Assembly: GCA_943325355.2 (NCBI GenBank)
Contig: CALPPA020000023.1
Span: 1-13,036, forward strand
Length of the DNA: 13,036 nucleotides
From: Klebsiella pneumoniae
GTDB lineage: Bacteria; Bacteroidota; Bacteroidia; Flavobacteriales; Flavobacteriaceae
Direction: 5' to 3'
In this document: piece after piece, positions 1 to 8,047 of the stretch
Position numbering within the stretch: the first letter of the stretch is position 1
Layout of the letters: the number at the start of each line of letters is the position of its first letter
The notes under the pieces: model-generated
The model's input: the letters and a program-made list of their open reading frames with translations, nothing else
The model's database searches: none
What the model was told of the DNA's origin: nothing
Position numbers and translations under genes: made by a program

Positions 1-3000
1 CACTACTTCTCCTATATCAGTAACCACAATTAGAGACAATGTTTACAACTCTTCTTGTCCATCTGTTAATCCTAATTATTTTGGTGCATTCAATGGTGGT
101 TCTGATGCTGCTGATTCTGCTACAAATTTTAATGGTCAAACTGTTACTATGAATGCTACATCATACAGTTTAATTCCAAATATAACGTATCATATCAAAT
201 TAGTAATCGCTGATAGACAAGATAGTCAATCGGATTCGGCGATATTTTTAGGTGCAAATAGTTTTAATGTAGGACAAGATGTTTTAGGACCTGATTTGAC
301 AGTAGCAAGTAATACGGCAATTTGCGACAATGGAAATTACCTACTTTCATCTGGTTTAAATCCATTAGTATATTCCTTTGAATGGACTCTGAACGGATCT
401 CCTATTGGAGGAAATACTCCTAATTTATTAGTGACACAACCCGGAGTTTACGGACTAACTTATACTATTATTGCCACTTCTTGTCCAGTAACTACTGATT
501 TTATTACTATTGAATTTTACAACCCCATCGTAACTCCTAACCCTTTAGATTTATACAAATGTAATTCTGGACTCGCGAGCTATACTTTTGATTTATCTAT
601 TAACACACTAATAGTAACAGTTCCAGATAAACAGATAAGTTATCATCGCTCTCTGGCAAATGCTACCTTGAATACTAATCCATTGCCTAACAATTACAAT
701 GCTTTGGTGGCGAGTTTACCTGTGACCATTTGGATTAGAATAGAAGATATCAACTCAAATTGTTTTATCACAAAATCATTTCAGCTAAGGCTTACAACAC
801 CGCCAGTTGCAACTAAACCAAATGATATTACTTTATGTGAAACTACACCAGGAACCAATACTGCCAATTTTAATATTGGCGCACAATCTGCTATTATTTT
901 AGGAGGACAATCACCAACAATTTATGATGTTTCTTATTATTTGAATGCACTTGATGCCAATTCTGGAACAAACCCTATTAATTCTTCTGTTCCTTATAAT
1001 TCAGGAAATGCAACGCTATTTGCCAGAATTCAAACCACTACAGATCCAACGTGTTTTAGTATTACTGATTTTAGACTATTTGTAATACCGAGACCAATAA
1101 TAGATCAAAGAATAAATCAAAATGTTTGCGGAAGCTATACTTTACCTCCACTCGTTAACCCAGGAAACTATTATTCGGGTCCAAATCAAGGGTTGCCTAT
1201 CTTAAATGCCGGTGATGTAATTACAACTGACCAAACGATTTATATTTTTAATACGACCTCAGGAACACCCAGTTGTCCTATTGAAAGTAGTTTCAATGTG
1301 ATAATAGTAGATCCTTTAGATGTTGACCCTATCGATTTAATAGTTTGTGACCAATATCAATTGCCTATAACACCTTTTGGACTTCGTTACTTTACATTAC
1401 CTGGCGGACCCACAGGTGGCGGAACAGAATTGGCTGCTGGATCAATTATAACAACAATTGGAACAACTAAAATTTATACTTATTTTTCATCAACTGATCT
1501 TACAACTCCTTGTATTCTTGAAAATCAATTTAATATAACCATAGATTTAACCCCAATAATTGCTCCAATTGCAAATGTTTTTGAATGTACTTCCTATAAT
1601 CTTCCACCATTAACTGTGGGAAATTATTACACTTTCGATAGCCTAACAGGAATTTACACCCCTGCAGTTTCACCTATTACAAGTACTACAACACTATATG
1701 TTTTTGCAACAAATGCGGGATGTAGAACACCCAATACAATATTTACGGTTTATATAAACACCTTTGGTTTGACTGATGTAAGCGAATGTGTTTCTTATAA
1801 TTTATCTCCTTTACCTGTTGGCGAATATCGTGATGCTCCAAACGGCGGTGGAAATCTAATTCAACCCGGTCTAATTGTGACCACAACAACTGTTTATACC
1901 TACATTGCTGGAGCGACTTGTTCAACAGATTTTTTTACTATAACCATAAACGCACCATTTCTTACTACTCCTACAAACTTTAGTTCTTGTGGAAATTTCT
2001 TGCTACCTCCTAACGTTGATGGAGGAGTTTATTACACGCTGCCCGGTGGACCTGCTACTCCCGGAAATGTAGAATTAATACCAAATGTTACAACCCTAAC
2101 ACTCACTACAAGCCTATATATCTATAAACCATCGACAACCCTTGCAGGTTGTTATAATGAAAAGCCTTGGTTAATAACAGTTAATAATAAACCTAGAATA
2201 GATTCCAGACCAAACGTAGATCAATGCGACTCTTATATTTTAAGTCCACTAAGAAACGGACAATATTATGACGATCCTAATGGTGTAAACCCGATAGCAG
2301 CTGGAACGGTAATAAGCGTAACCAATAGATTATATATTTTTGCAGACAATCCTAGTGACCCAACTTGTTTTAGCGAAAGCTTCTTTGATATCCATATAAA
2401 TGGAGTCGAAGCTGATCCAATCCCAACCCAATTATCCTATTGTGATAGTTTTACTTTTCCAGCACTACCCACCCTAAATAATTTTTATTATGACGCACCC
2501 GGCGGACCTTTCGGAGGTGGAAATATAATTCCAGCTGGAACTAATATAACGAGTGCTACTGTTTTACCAATGTATTATATTTATTATGAAACCGGTGACA
2601 GATTAAATTGTAGTGACGAAAATCCTTTTAGTATCATCATTACTCCTAGGCCAGTTGCAAATCCTGTAAACCCATTAGTAACTTGTGACTCATTTGCAGC
2701 AAACGATGGCATTTTTGAATTCGATTTGACCAGTTTAGCTATTAGAAATCAAGTCTTGAACGGACAAACTCCCGATGTCAACTTTACGCTAACTTTTTAC
2801 ACTTCATTGGCTGACGCCAATAATATCAATGCAATCCCTATTGCGAATCCATCAACATATCAAAATGACACTCCCTTTTCTGATAGCGTTTGGATTAGAG
2901 TAGCAAATAACACCTCGGCTGTTGCTTGTTTTGATGTGGTCGAATTACCGCTAGTTGTAAATCTTTTTCCCGAGCCCGTGTTACTGCCTGAGTATTTTAT

Positions 3001-3706
3001 TTGTGAAGACTATGCAACAGGAACATTACTAAATCCAACTACTTTAGATACGGGAATATCTGGAGCTAATTATCTTTTTGAATGGACTCTCGACGGAGCT
3101 CTAATTGGAGGGAATACAGCGTCAATTAGCACTTCCCAAGTGGGTGATTACGTCGTAACAGCAACTAATATTAATACGTTATGCTCGAGAACGGCTTCGG
3201 CCAAAGTGATAAAATATTCTCCCTATTTAGAAATTACGTACAGTGATGCTTTTGATTATCCAACCTTTATTACAGTAAATGTATTGGGTGCTGGTTCCGG
3301 AAATTATGAATACCAACTGGATGGTCTTGCGTTTCAAGAAAGTAATACCTTTAATAATGTAATGCCAGGAACACATACTATTACCGTTAGAGATAAAAAT
3401 GGACACTGTAATCCTCAATCAATTAGTGCAGTAATTATTAATTATCCTAAATTTTTCACTCCAAATGGAGATGGTTACAATGAAACTTGGAACATCAAAC
3501 ATTTAGCATTAACTAACCCAAATGTTCCGATTTATATTTTTGATAGATATGGAAAATTGATCAAACAAATTAGTCCTACAAGTGAAGGTTGGAATGGACA
3601 ATTCAACGGGCAATCACTTCCAGCTTCTGATTATTGGTTTACATTAGAATATGTTGAAAAAGGAGAATCAAAAGTTTTCAAATCGCATTTTACTCTGAAG
3701 AGGTAA
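1..3706 (+). CDS. Large secreted T9SS type B protein with choice-of-anchor L region (5' end missing)
   Basis: The reading frame is open from base 2, so the ATG at 149 is internal and the true start lies upstream. The first ~90 visible residues (NPNYFGAFNGGSDAADSA, then YHIKLVIADRQDSQSDSAIF) match the choice-of-anchor L region of Bacteroidota surface proteins. An Ig/PKD-like module with FEWTLNGSPIGGNT follows, then stretches of the 'WIRIED...C' gliding-motility type. Next come seven related Cys-containing modules (1121-2647) and a second FEWTLDGALIGGNT module near 3077. The last 87 residues, from YPKFFTPNGDGYNETW at 3443 to the stop, form the gliding-motility-associated C-terminal (CHU_C / T9SS type B sorting) domain. 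In that family this domain directs export through the outer membrane by the type IX system. The protein is probably cell-surface or released and possibly adhesive; the ligand is unknown. Domain calls are from motifs recognised by eye. Confidence 0.93.
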   Translation, partial: TTSPISVTTIRDNVYNSSCPSVNPNYFGAFNGGSDAADSATNFNGQTVTMNATSYSLIPNITYHIKLVIADRQDSQSDSAIFLGANSFNVGQDVLGPDLTVASNTAICDNGNYLLSSGLNPLVYSFEWTLNGSPIGGNTPNLLVTQPGVYGLTYTIIATSCPVTTDFITIEFYNPIVTPNPLDLYKCNSGLASYTFDLSINTLIVTVPDKQISYHRSLANATLNTNPLPNNYNALVASLPVTIWIRIEDINSNCFITKSFQLRLTTPPVATKPNDITLCETTPGTNTANFNIGAQSAIILGGQSPTIYDVSYYLNALDANSGTNPINSSVPYNSGNATLFARIQTTTDPTCFSITDFRLFVIPRPIIDQRINQNVCGSYTLPPLVNPGNYYSGPNQGLPILNAGDVITTDQTIYIFNTTSGTPSCPIESSFNVIIVDPLDVDPIDLIVCDQYQLPITPFGLRYFTLPGGPTGGGTELAAGSIITTIGTTKIYTYFSSTDLTTPCILENQFNITIDLTPIIAPIANVFECTSYNLPPLTVGNYYTFDSLTGIYTPAVSPITSTTTLYVFATNAGCRTPNTIFTVYINTFGLTDVSECVSYNLSPLPVGEYRDAPNGGGNLIQPGLIVTTTTVYTYIAGATCSTDFFTITINAPFLTTPTNFSSCGNFLLPPNVDGGVYYTLPGGPATPGNVELIPNVTTLTLTTSLYIYKPSTTLAGCYNEKPWLITVNNKPRIDSRPNVDQCDSYILSPLRNGQYYDDPNGVNPIAAGTVISVTNRLYIFADNPSDPTCFSESFFDIHINGVEADPIPTQLSYCDSFTFPALPTLNNFYYDAPGGPFGGGNIIPAGTNITSATVLPMYYIYYETGDRLNCSDENPFSIIITPRPVANPVNPLVTCDSFAANDGIFEFDLTSLAIRNQVLNGQTPDVNFTLTFYTSLADANNINAIPIANPSTYQNDTPFSDSVWIRVANNTSAVACFDVVELPLVVNLFPEPVLLPEYFICEDYATGTLLNPTTLDTGISGANYLFEWTLDGALIGGNTASISTSQVGDYVVTATNINTLCSRTASAKVIKYSPYLEITYSDAFDYPTFITVNVLGAGSGNYEYQLDGLAFQESNTFNNVMPGTHTITVRDKNGHCNPQSISAVIINYPKFFTPNGDGYNETWNIKHLALTNPNVPIYIFDRYGKLIKQISPTSEGWNGQFNGQSLPASDYWFTLEYVEKGESKVFKSHFTLKR
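1121..2647 (+). repeat. Seven tandem ~60-75-residue Cys-containing modules in the T9SS protein
   Basis: Seven modules start at about 1121, 1340, 1580, 1781, 1982, 2219 and 2435. Each opens with a Cys followed by an aromatic and a Leu/Pro stretch, for example CGSYTLPPL, CTSYNLPPL, CVSYNLSPL and CDSYILSPL. Each continues with a 'G-x-Y-Y' turn, often a 'PGGP' or 'PNGG' loop, then a Thr-rich strand (TTTLYVFA, TTTVYTYI, TNRLYIFA). Each ends with a second Cys and a beta strand such as FTVYIN, FTITIN or FDIHIN. The two conserved Cys per unit suggest one disulfide per beta-sandwich module, which is inference. The modules are diverged at protein and DNA level, so this is an old expansion. They probably act as a stalk or as repeated binding units. 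Confidence 0.85.
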
Positions 3707-3721
3707 TGATTTCTGATATTT

Positions 3722-3783
3722 GATTTTTGATTAACGATTTTTTATTTCACACTTCTGCAGTCAAGAATCGTTAATCAAAAATC
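3722..3783. terminator. 18-bp perfect inverted repeat between convergent genes
   Basis: The arm GATTTTTGATTAACGATT (3722-3739) is the exact reverse complement of 3766-3783, with a 26-base spacer. The left arm is followed by TTTTTA. The repeat starts 15 bases after the stop of the T9SS gene and ends 8 bases before the stop of the reverse-strand fabH gene, so a bidirectional terminator is the simplest reading. The stem is AT-rich, unlike a classic GC-rich intrinsic terminator, so a dispersed intergenic repeat is an alternative. Confidence 0.6.
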
Positions 3784-3791
3784 TGAAATTA

Positions 3792-4799
3792 TTACCACCT
3801 GATAACTGCACTTGCCCAAGTAAAACCACTTCCAAAAGCAGCCAAAATGACTAGGTCACCAGATTTAATTTTTCCTTGTTCCCAAGCTTCGGTCAAAGCA
3901 ATAGGAACAGAAGCTGCAGTCGTGTTCCCATATTTTTGAATATTATTAAAAACCTGATCGTCAGTCAAACCAAATTTCTTTTGGATAAATTGCGATATTC
4001 TTAAATTCGCCTGATGTGGAATCAACATATCAATATCCGAAACCTGCAAATTATTGGCATCTAAACCTTCGTTGATTACTTCGGAAAAACGAACTACAGC
4101 ATTTTTAAACACAAATTGACCGTTCATATAAGGGAAATAACTTTCGTCATCAGGGTTATTTTCTGATAGAATATCAGTAATCCATCGACCTCCCATTCCA
4201 GGGGCTTTTACTACTAATTCTTCGGCATGTTGTCCTTCTGAATGCAAATGAGTTGAAAGAATTCCCTTTGTCAAGTCTTCTTCCCTACTCAAAACAGCGG
4301 CTCCAGCTCCATCACCAAAAATCACCGAAACACTTCGACCACGATCCGTCATATCCAATCCTGTTGATTGCACTTCGGAGCCAATGACCAAAATATTTTT
4401 ATACATTCCTGTTTTTATATATTGATCGGCAACTGAAATCGCATAAACAAAACCCGAACACTGATTTCTAACATCTAATGCGCCCACGGTGTTCATACCT
4501 AAATCCCTTTGCACCAAAACTCCCGGACCAGGAAAATAATAATCTGGACTTAAGGTAGCAAAAACAACAAAATCAATATCCGTTATGGCAACACCGGAAC
4601 GCTGAATGGCTATTCTTGCTGCTTTCACTCCCATAGTCGTAGTCGTGTCCTCACCAGGAACAATATGTCTGCGTTCTTGAATTCCGGTTCTTTCCTGAAT
4701 CCACTCATCATTTGTATCCATTATTCTGGACAAATCGTCATTAGTCACTACATTATCTGGAACATAATATCCTAATCCTTTTATTTTTGAATGATACAT
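3792..4799 (-). CDS. fabH: 3-oxoacyl-ACP synthase III (KAS III, FabH family)
   Basis: This 335-residue thiolase-fold enzyme is expected to condense acyl-CoA with malonyl-ACP to start fatty acid synthesis, in the cytoplasm. Numbering from the ATG at 4799, the KAS III triad is complete: Cys114 in VRNQCSGFVYA, His262 in LIPHQANLRI and Asn292 in KYGNTTAAS. The conserved TNDEWIQERTGI N-terminal block and FGDGAGAAVL are also present. A TTG at 4832 would add 11 residues (IVVFYQNNTI...), but the family start MYHSKIKGLGYYVPD fits the ATG, so I chose 4799. The gene stands alone, without rpmF, plsX or acc genes. It may therefore be a second KAS III with a different acyl preference, for example branched or longer primers; this is inference from context. 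A region around residues 195-230 looks longer than in E. coli FabH. Confidence 0.93.
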   Translation of the reverse strand: MYHSKIKGLGYYVPDNVVTNDDLSRIMDTNDEWIQERTGIQERRHIVPGEDTTTTMGVKAARIAIQRSGVAITDIDFVVFATLSPDYYFPGPGVLVQRDLGMNTVGALDVRNQCSGFVYAISVADQYIKTGMYKNILVIGSEVQSTGLDMTDRGRSVSVIFGDGAGAAVLSREEDLTKGILSTHLHSEGQHAEELVVKAPGMGGRWITDILSENNPDDESYFPYMNGQFVFKNAVVRFSEVINEGLDANNLQVSDIDMLIPHQANLRISQFIQKKFGLTDDQVFNNIQKYGNTTAASVPIALTEAWEQGKIKSGDLVILAAFGSGFTWASAVIRW

Positions 4800-4847
4800 A
4801 ATCGTGTTGTTTTGATAAAATACTACTATCAATTTTAAGAATACTCT

Positions 4848-4855
4848 AAAATTTA
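4848..4855 (-). promoter_or_regulatory. Weak candidate -7 element for fabH
   Basis: On the minus strand this reads TAAATTTT, one base off the Bacteroidota -7 consensus TAnnTTTG, about 49 bases upstream of the fabH ATG. I found no convincing -33 TTG at the expected distance. Such a motif is common by chance in AT-rich DNA. Confidence 0.2.
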
Positions 4856-4973
4856 GTACAATGTAACACTAATTTTGAAAGTGCCAATTTATTTTTAAAA
4901 TAATTCAAAAAATCACCTCAGAATTTATAGTTAGAAGTCGCCTAAATTAAAAACAATTTACGTTTTAATAACT

Positions 4974-4981
4974 TACTTTTG
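4974..4981 (+). promoter_or_regulatory. Bacteroidota -7 promoter element TACTTTTG
   Basis: TACTTTTG matches TAnnTTTG exactly and ends only five bases before the ATG at 4987. No clear -33 TTG is seen. If used, transcription would start at or within a few bases of the start codon, giving an essentially leaderless mRNA for the downstream secreted protein. Confidence 0.5.
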
Positions 4982-4986
4982 ACCTA

Positions 4987-5937
4987 ATGAAAAAAAATAT
5001 TCTGTTTTTCCTGCTCTGTATTACCTCAACTTACGGCCAAATTTCAGGCTGTACAGATTCTCTTGCTGAAAATTTCAAACCAAATGCTACTATAAATAAC
5101 GGAAGTTGCTTGTATGCTTTCGCCAAAATCAAACCAGAATCAACCCTGAAAATAAGTGATTCTTTAATAGAAACTTCGGGCTTGATAGCTTTCGACAATT
5201 TATTATGGACCCACAACGACGATCACGACACAACCATTTACGGATTGGATTCAATTGGAAAAATTAAAAAGAAAATCAAACTCGAAAATGTAGTAAATAC
5301 TGAATGGGAGGAAATTTCGCAAGATTCAATTTACATTTATATCGGAGATTTTGGGAACAATTCTCGGGGCAATCGAACCGATTTGCACATTCTAAGAATT
5401 GAAAAAAAATCTTTTTTATTGAACAAACCTGTTATAGACACCATTTCATTTTCCTATTCAGACCAAACCGATTTTAGTAGCCAAAAGTCAAATACAACCA
5501 ATTTTGATTGCGAAGCTTTCATCGTTTCAAAAGACAGTATTTATTTGTTTACAAAACAGTGGAGCGAAAACAAAAGTGGCGTTTATACCCTTCCAAAATT
5601 TCCTGGAAATCATATCGCACAATTTAAAGAAACACTAAACGTCGAAGGATTAATTACTGGCGCAACGCTAACTCCAAATAATGAACTCGTTTTTTGTGGC
5701 TATACTAAAACATTTACAACCTTTTTATACTTAGTTTACGATTTAAAAAATTTGGATTTTACTAATGCTAATCAACGTAGAATTAATTTTTCGTTGACTT
5801 ACCATCAAATAGAAGGAATTACTACTCTCAACGGTAAGCAGTTTTTTATTTCCAATGAATCGTTTATGAAAAAACCAATTATCAATAATCCACAACAAAT
5901 TCACACTTTTGATTTGAGCACTTATTTAAAACCTTAA
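4987..5937 (+). CDS. Secreted protein of unknown function with N-terminal Cys motif
   Basis: I do not recognise a specific family for this 316-residue protein. Residues 1-17 (MKKNILFFLLCITSTYG, then Q) form a typical Sec signal peptide, which supports the start. Immediately after it, GCTDSLAENF...NNGSC (Cys22 and Cys41) matches the short 'GCTD-x-A-x-N-[FY]-x-P-x-A-T-x-x-x-G-S-C' motif common in exported Bacteroidota proteins. The remainder is rich in beta strands: an early THNDDHDTTIYGLDSIGK, then TEWEEISQDSIYIYIGDFGN, DCEAFIVSKDSIYLFTKQWS, and HQIEGITTLNGKQFFISNE near the end. These repeated 'E-x-[IF]-x-x-x-x-x-x-x-[IF]-[FY]-I' blades suggest a beta-propeller. There is no T9SS C-terminal domain, so the protein is probably periplasmic. 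It appears to be transcribed alone. Confidence 0.88.
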   Translation: MKKNILFFLLCITSTYGQISGCTDSLAENFKPNATINNGSCLYAFAKIKPESTLKISDSLIETSGLIAFDNLLWTHNDDHDTTIYGLDSIGKIKKKIKLENVVNTEWEEISQDSIYIYIGDFGNNSRGNRTDLHILRIEKKSFLLNKPVIDTISFSYSDQTDFSSQKSNTTNFDCEAFIVSKDSIYLFTKQWSENKSGVYTLPKFPGNHIAQFKETLNVEGLITGATLTPNNELVFCGYTKTFTTFLYLVYDLKNLDFTNANQRRINFSLTYHQIEGITTLNGKQFFISNESFMKKPIINNPQQIHTFDLSTYLKP

Positions 5938-5950
5938 TTTCAAATAGAGT

Positions 5951-5975
5951 ACAATTCGCAAAATAAACAATTCGC
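5951..5975 (+). repeat. Direct repeat ACAATTCGC x2 upstream of the ABC-F gene
   Basis: ACAATTCGC occurs at 5951-5959 and 5967-5975, a 16-base period. The second copy lies about 20 bases upstream of the candidate -7 element at 5995, roughly where the -33 region would be. It could be an operator, but two copies of a 9-mer may also be a chance duplication. Confidence 0.35.
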
Positions 5976-5994
5976 TTTTAGTCCTATAATAGCT

Positions 5995-6002
5995 TACTTT
6001 TG
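5995..6002 (+). promoter_or_regulatory. Bacteroidota -7 promoter element TACTTTTG
   Basis: This is an exact TAnnTTTG match, identical to the element at 4974, and sits 16 bases before the GTG start of the ABC-F gene. The expected start site near 6007 gives a leader of roughly a dozen bases. No consensus -33 TTG is visible; the position is occupied by the second ACAATTCGC copy. Confidence 0.5.
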
Positions 6003-6018
6003 CAAAAAAAATACAGTT

Positions 6019-7881
6019 GTGAATTATTTATCAGTAGAAAATATATCAAAATCTTTTGGAGAACGTGTGCTGTTTAAAGACATTTCTTTTGGAATCAACA
6101 AAGACCAAAAAATTGCTTTTATAGCCAAAAACGGTTCTGGAAAAACCACCATAATGAATATCATTAATGGTTTTGACGAGCCTGATACTGGGCAAGTTGT
6201 AATCAGAAAAAGTATCCGGATGGCATTTTTGTCGCAAGACAGTAAATTGCAGGACGAATTGACGATTGAGGAAAGCATTTTCGCTTCGGACAACGAAAGT
6301 TTGAAGGTAATTGAAGCCTACGAAAAAGCACTAGAAAACCCAGAAGACGAAGACGCTTACCAAAAAGCATTCGACGGAATGGACCAACACAATGCTTGGG
6401 ATTTTGAAACCCAATTCAAGCAAATTTTGTTCAAATTAAAGTTGGAAGATTTCAAACTGAAAGTTAAAAACCTTTCTGGTGGACAGAAAAAACGCTTATC
6501 GCTTGCCATTATTTTGATTAATCGTCCTGATTTATTGATTCTGGATGAGCCTACGAATCACTTGGATTTAGAGATGATTGAATGGCTAGAAAGTTATTTT
6601 GCCAAAGAAAATATTACACTGTTTATGGTGACGCACGACCGTTTCTTTCTGGAACGTGTTTGTAACGAAATTATCGAATTGGACAATGGAAAAATATACC
6701 AATACAAAGGAAATTACTCGTATTATTTAGAGAAAAAAGAAGAACGAATTGCATCCGAAAATTCGAGTGTAGACAAAGCTCAAAACCTATTCACTAAAGA
6801 ATTAGAATGGATGCGTCGTCAGCCGAAAGCACGTACTTGCAAAAGTAAATCGCGTCAGGATGATTTTTACGTTATTAAAGAAAAAGCGCAAAGTCGCCGT
6901 CGGGAGAACAAAGTCGAACTCGAAATCAATATGGAACGAATGGGAAGCAAGATTATCGAGCTTCACAAGATTTCTAAGAAATTCAAGGATCACGTGATTT
7001 TGGATAATTTCAGTTTTGATTTTCAACGGGGCGAACGCATTGGGATTATTGGAAAAAACGGAACCGGAAAATCGACTTTCTTGAATTTATTGACCGGAAC
7101 TATTCCTTTAGATTCTGGAAAAGTAGTCGTTGGCGAAACCATCAAAATTGGCTATTACACGCAAAGCGGAATTAACCCAAAACCAGGGCAACGTGTCATT
7201 GATGTTATCAAGGAATACGGAGAATTTATTCCGTTAACGAAAGGGCGATTAATTTCGGCTTCGCAATTGTTGGAGCGTTTTCTTTTTGACTCCAAAAAAC
7301 AATACGATTATGTCGAAAAACTGAGTGGTGGCGAGTTAAAACGATTGTATTTGTGTACGGTTTTAATCCAAAACCCGAACTTCCTGATTCTGGATGAGCC
7401 TACCAATGATTTGGATATTGTGACTTTGAATGTTTTAGAAAGTTTTCTTTTGGATTATCCAGGTTGTTTGCTTGTGGTTTCGCACGACCGTTATTTTATG
7501 GACAAAATTGTGGATCAATTGTTTGTTTTTAGAGGTCAAGGCGAGATTGAAACGTTCCCCGGAAACTACTCTGATTTTAGAGCCTATGAAGACAGTGCCG
7601 ATGTAGCCCAAAAAGAGGAAAACAAATCTGAAAAGAAAGATTGGAAGCAAAACAATCCAACAGGAAACCTGACCTTCAACGAGCAAAAAGAATATCAGAA
7701 AATCGAAAGAGAAATCAAGGATTTAGAAATTGAAAAACTCAAAATCGAGCAGCTTTTCTCTGAAGGAAAAGTCGCCGATGCTGATATTGCTGGCAAAGCC
7801 AAGGAATTGGAAAATTTCAACAACAAAATTGAAGACAGAGAGGAACGATGGTTTGAATTGAGTGCGAAGATAGAGGGATAA
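6019..7881 (+). CDS. ABC-F family ATPase, Uup type
   Basis: This soluble, ribosome-associated type of duplicated ABC ATPase has 620 residues and no membrane segments. Nucleotide-binding domain 1 has Walker A AKNGSGKT (36-43), signature LSGGQKKRL (152-160), DEPTNHLD (176-183) and switch His206. The interdomain linker contains the ABC-F hallmark ELEWMRRQPKART (261-273). Domain 2 has GKNGTGKS (345-352), LSGGELKRL (435-443), DEPTNDLD (459-466) and His489. The tail from about 548 to 620 is a charged coiled coil like the Uup C-terminal domain. Uup proteins act on ribosomes and affect precise transposon excision; an antibiotic-resistance role is not indicated by sequence alone. The start is GTG at 6019, because MNYLSVENISKSFG is the normal N-terminus. 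The first Walker A Gly is Ala here, while all other motifs are intact. Confidence 0.95.
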   Translation: MNYLSVENISKSFGERVLFKDISFGINKDQKIAFIAKNGSGKTTIMNIINGFDEPDTGQVVIRKSIRMAFLSQDSKLQDELTIEESIFASDNESLKVIEAYEKALENPEDEDAYQKAFDGMDQHNAWDFETQFKQILFKLKLEDFKLKVKNLSGGQKKRLSLAIILINRPDLLILDEPTNHLDLEMIEWLESYFAKENITLFMVTHDRFFLERVCNEIIELDNGKIYQYKGNYSYYLEKKEERIASENSSVDKAQNLFTKELEWMRRQPKARTCKSKSRQDDFYVIKEKAQSRRRENKVELEINMERMGSKIIELHKISKKFKDHVILDNFSFDFQRGERIGIIGKNGTGKSTFLNLLTGTIPLDSGKVVVGETIKIGYYTQSGINPKPGQRVIDVIKEYGEFIPLTKGRLISASQLLERFLFDSKKQYDYVEKLSGGELKRLYLCTVLIQNPNFLILDEPTNDLDIVTLNVLESFLLDYPGCLLVVSHDRYFMDKIVDQLFVFRGQGEIETFPGNYSDFRAYEDSADVAQKEENKSEKKDWKQNNPTGNLTFNEQKEYQKIEREIKDLEIEKLKIEQLFSEGKVADADIAGKAKELENFNNKIEDREERWFELSAKIEG

Positions 7882-7889
7882 AATTAGTG

Positions 7890-7966
7890 TTCAGTATTCA
7901 GTCGCAGTTTTCAGTTTTAAACAGTTAAATTAAACACCCCGCTACCGCACGAATCCTTTCGTGTGG
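7890..7966 (+). repeat. Intergenic repeat-like segment: three TTCAGT copies plus a GC-rich hairpin
   Basis: TTCAGT occurs at 7890-7895, 7897-7902 and 7910-7915, just after the ABC-F stop. It is followed by an imperfect 9-bp stem, CCGCACGAA / TTCGTGTGG (7945-7966), with one G-T pair and a TCCT loop. The hairpin is far more GC-rich than its surroundings and lacks a T tract, so it is not a good intrinsic terminator. It resembles REP-like intergenic elements. The rest of 7882-8047 shows no gene. Confidence 0.4.
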
Positions 7967-8019
7967 TTGATTCAATTATAACTCAAACCATTCTGACTTT
8001 AAACCCTAACAAATTTTAC

Positions 8020-8027
8020 TATATTTG
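8020..8027 (+). promoter_or_regulatory. Bacteroidota -7 promoter element TATATTTG
   Basis: This is an exact TAnnTTTG match 20 bases upstream of the FKBP lipoprotein ATG. The predicted start near 8032 gives a leader of about 15 bases. The -33 region (around 7996-8000, ACTTT) is only a weak match. Confidence 0.55.
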
Positions 8028-8047
8028 CCATTCAAAAAAAAATCAAA

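Noticed and set aside
149..151. ATG at 149 as start of the T9SS protein
   Set aside because: The frame is open to the left edge, and the upstream codons encode the first part of the choice-of-anchor L region (NPNYFGAFNGG), so this Met is internal.
1121..2647. CRISPR-like or minisatellite array
   Set aside because: The periodicity exists only at protein level; the DNA copies are diverged and vary in length.
4800..4832. TTG start at 4832 for the fabH gene
   Set aside because: The extra 11 residues are not typical of the family, and the ATG at 4799 gives the usual MYHSKIKGLGYYVPD start.
6024..6293. Reverse-strand frames opposite the ABC-F N-terminus
   Set aside because: They are antisense to strongly conserved ABC motifs and have no independent support.
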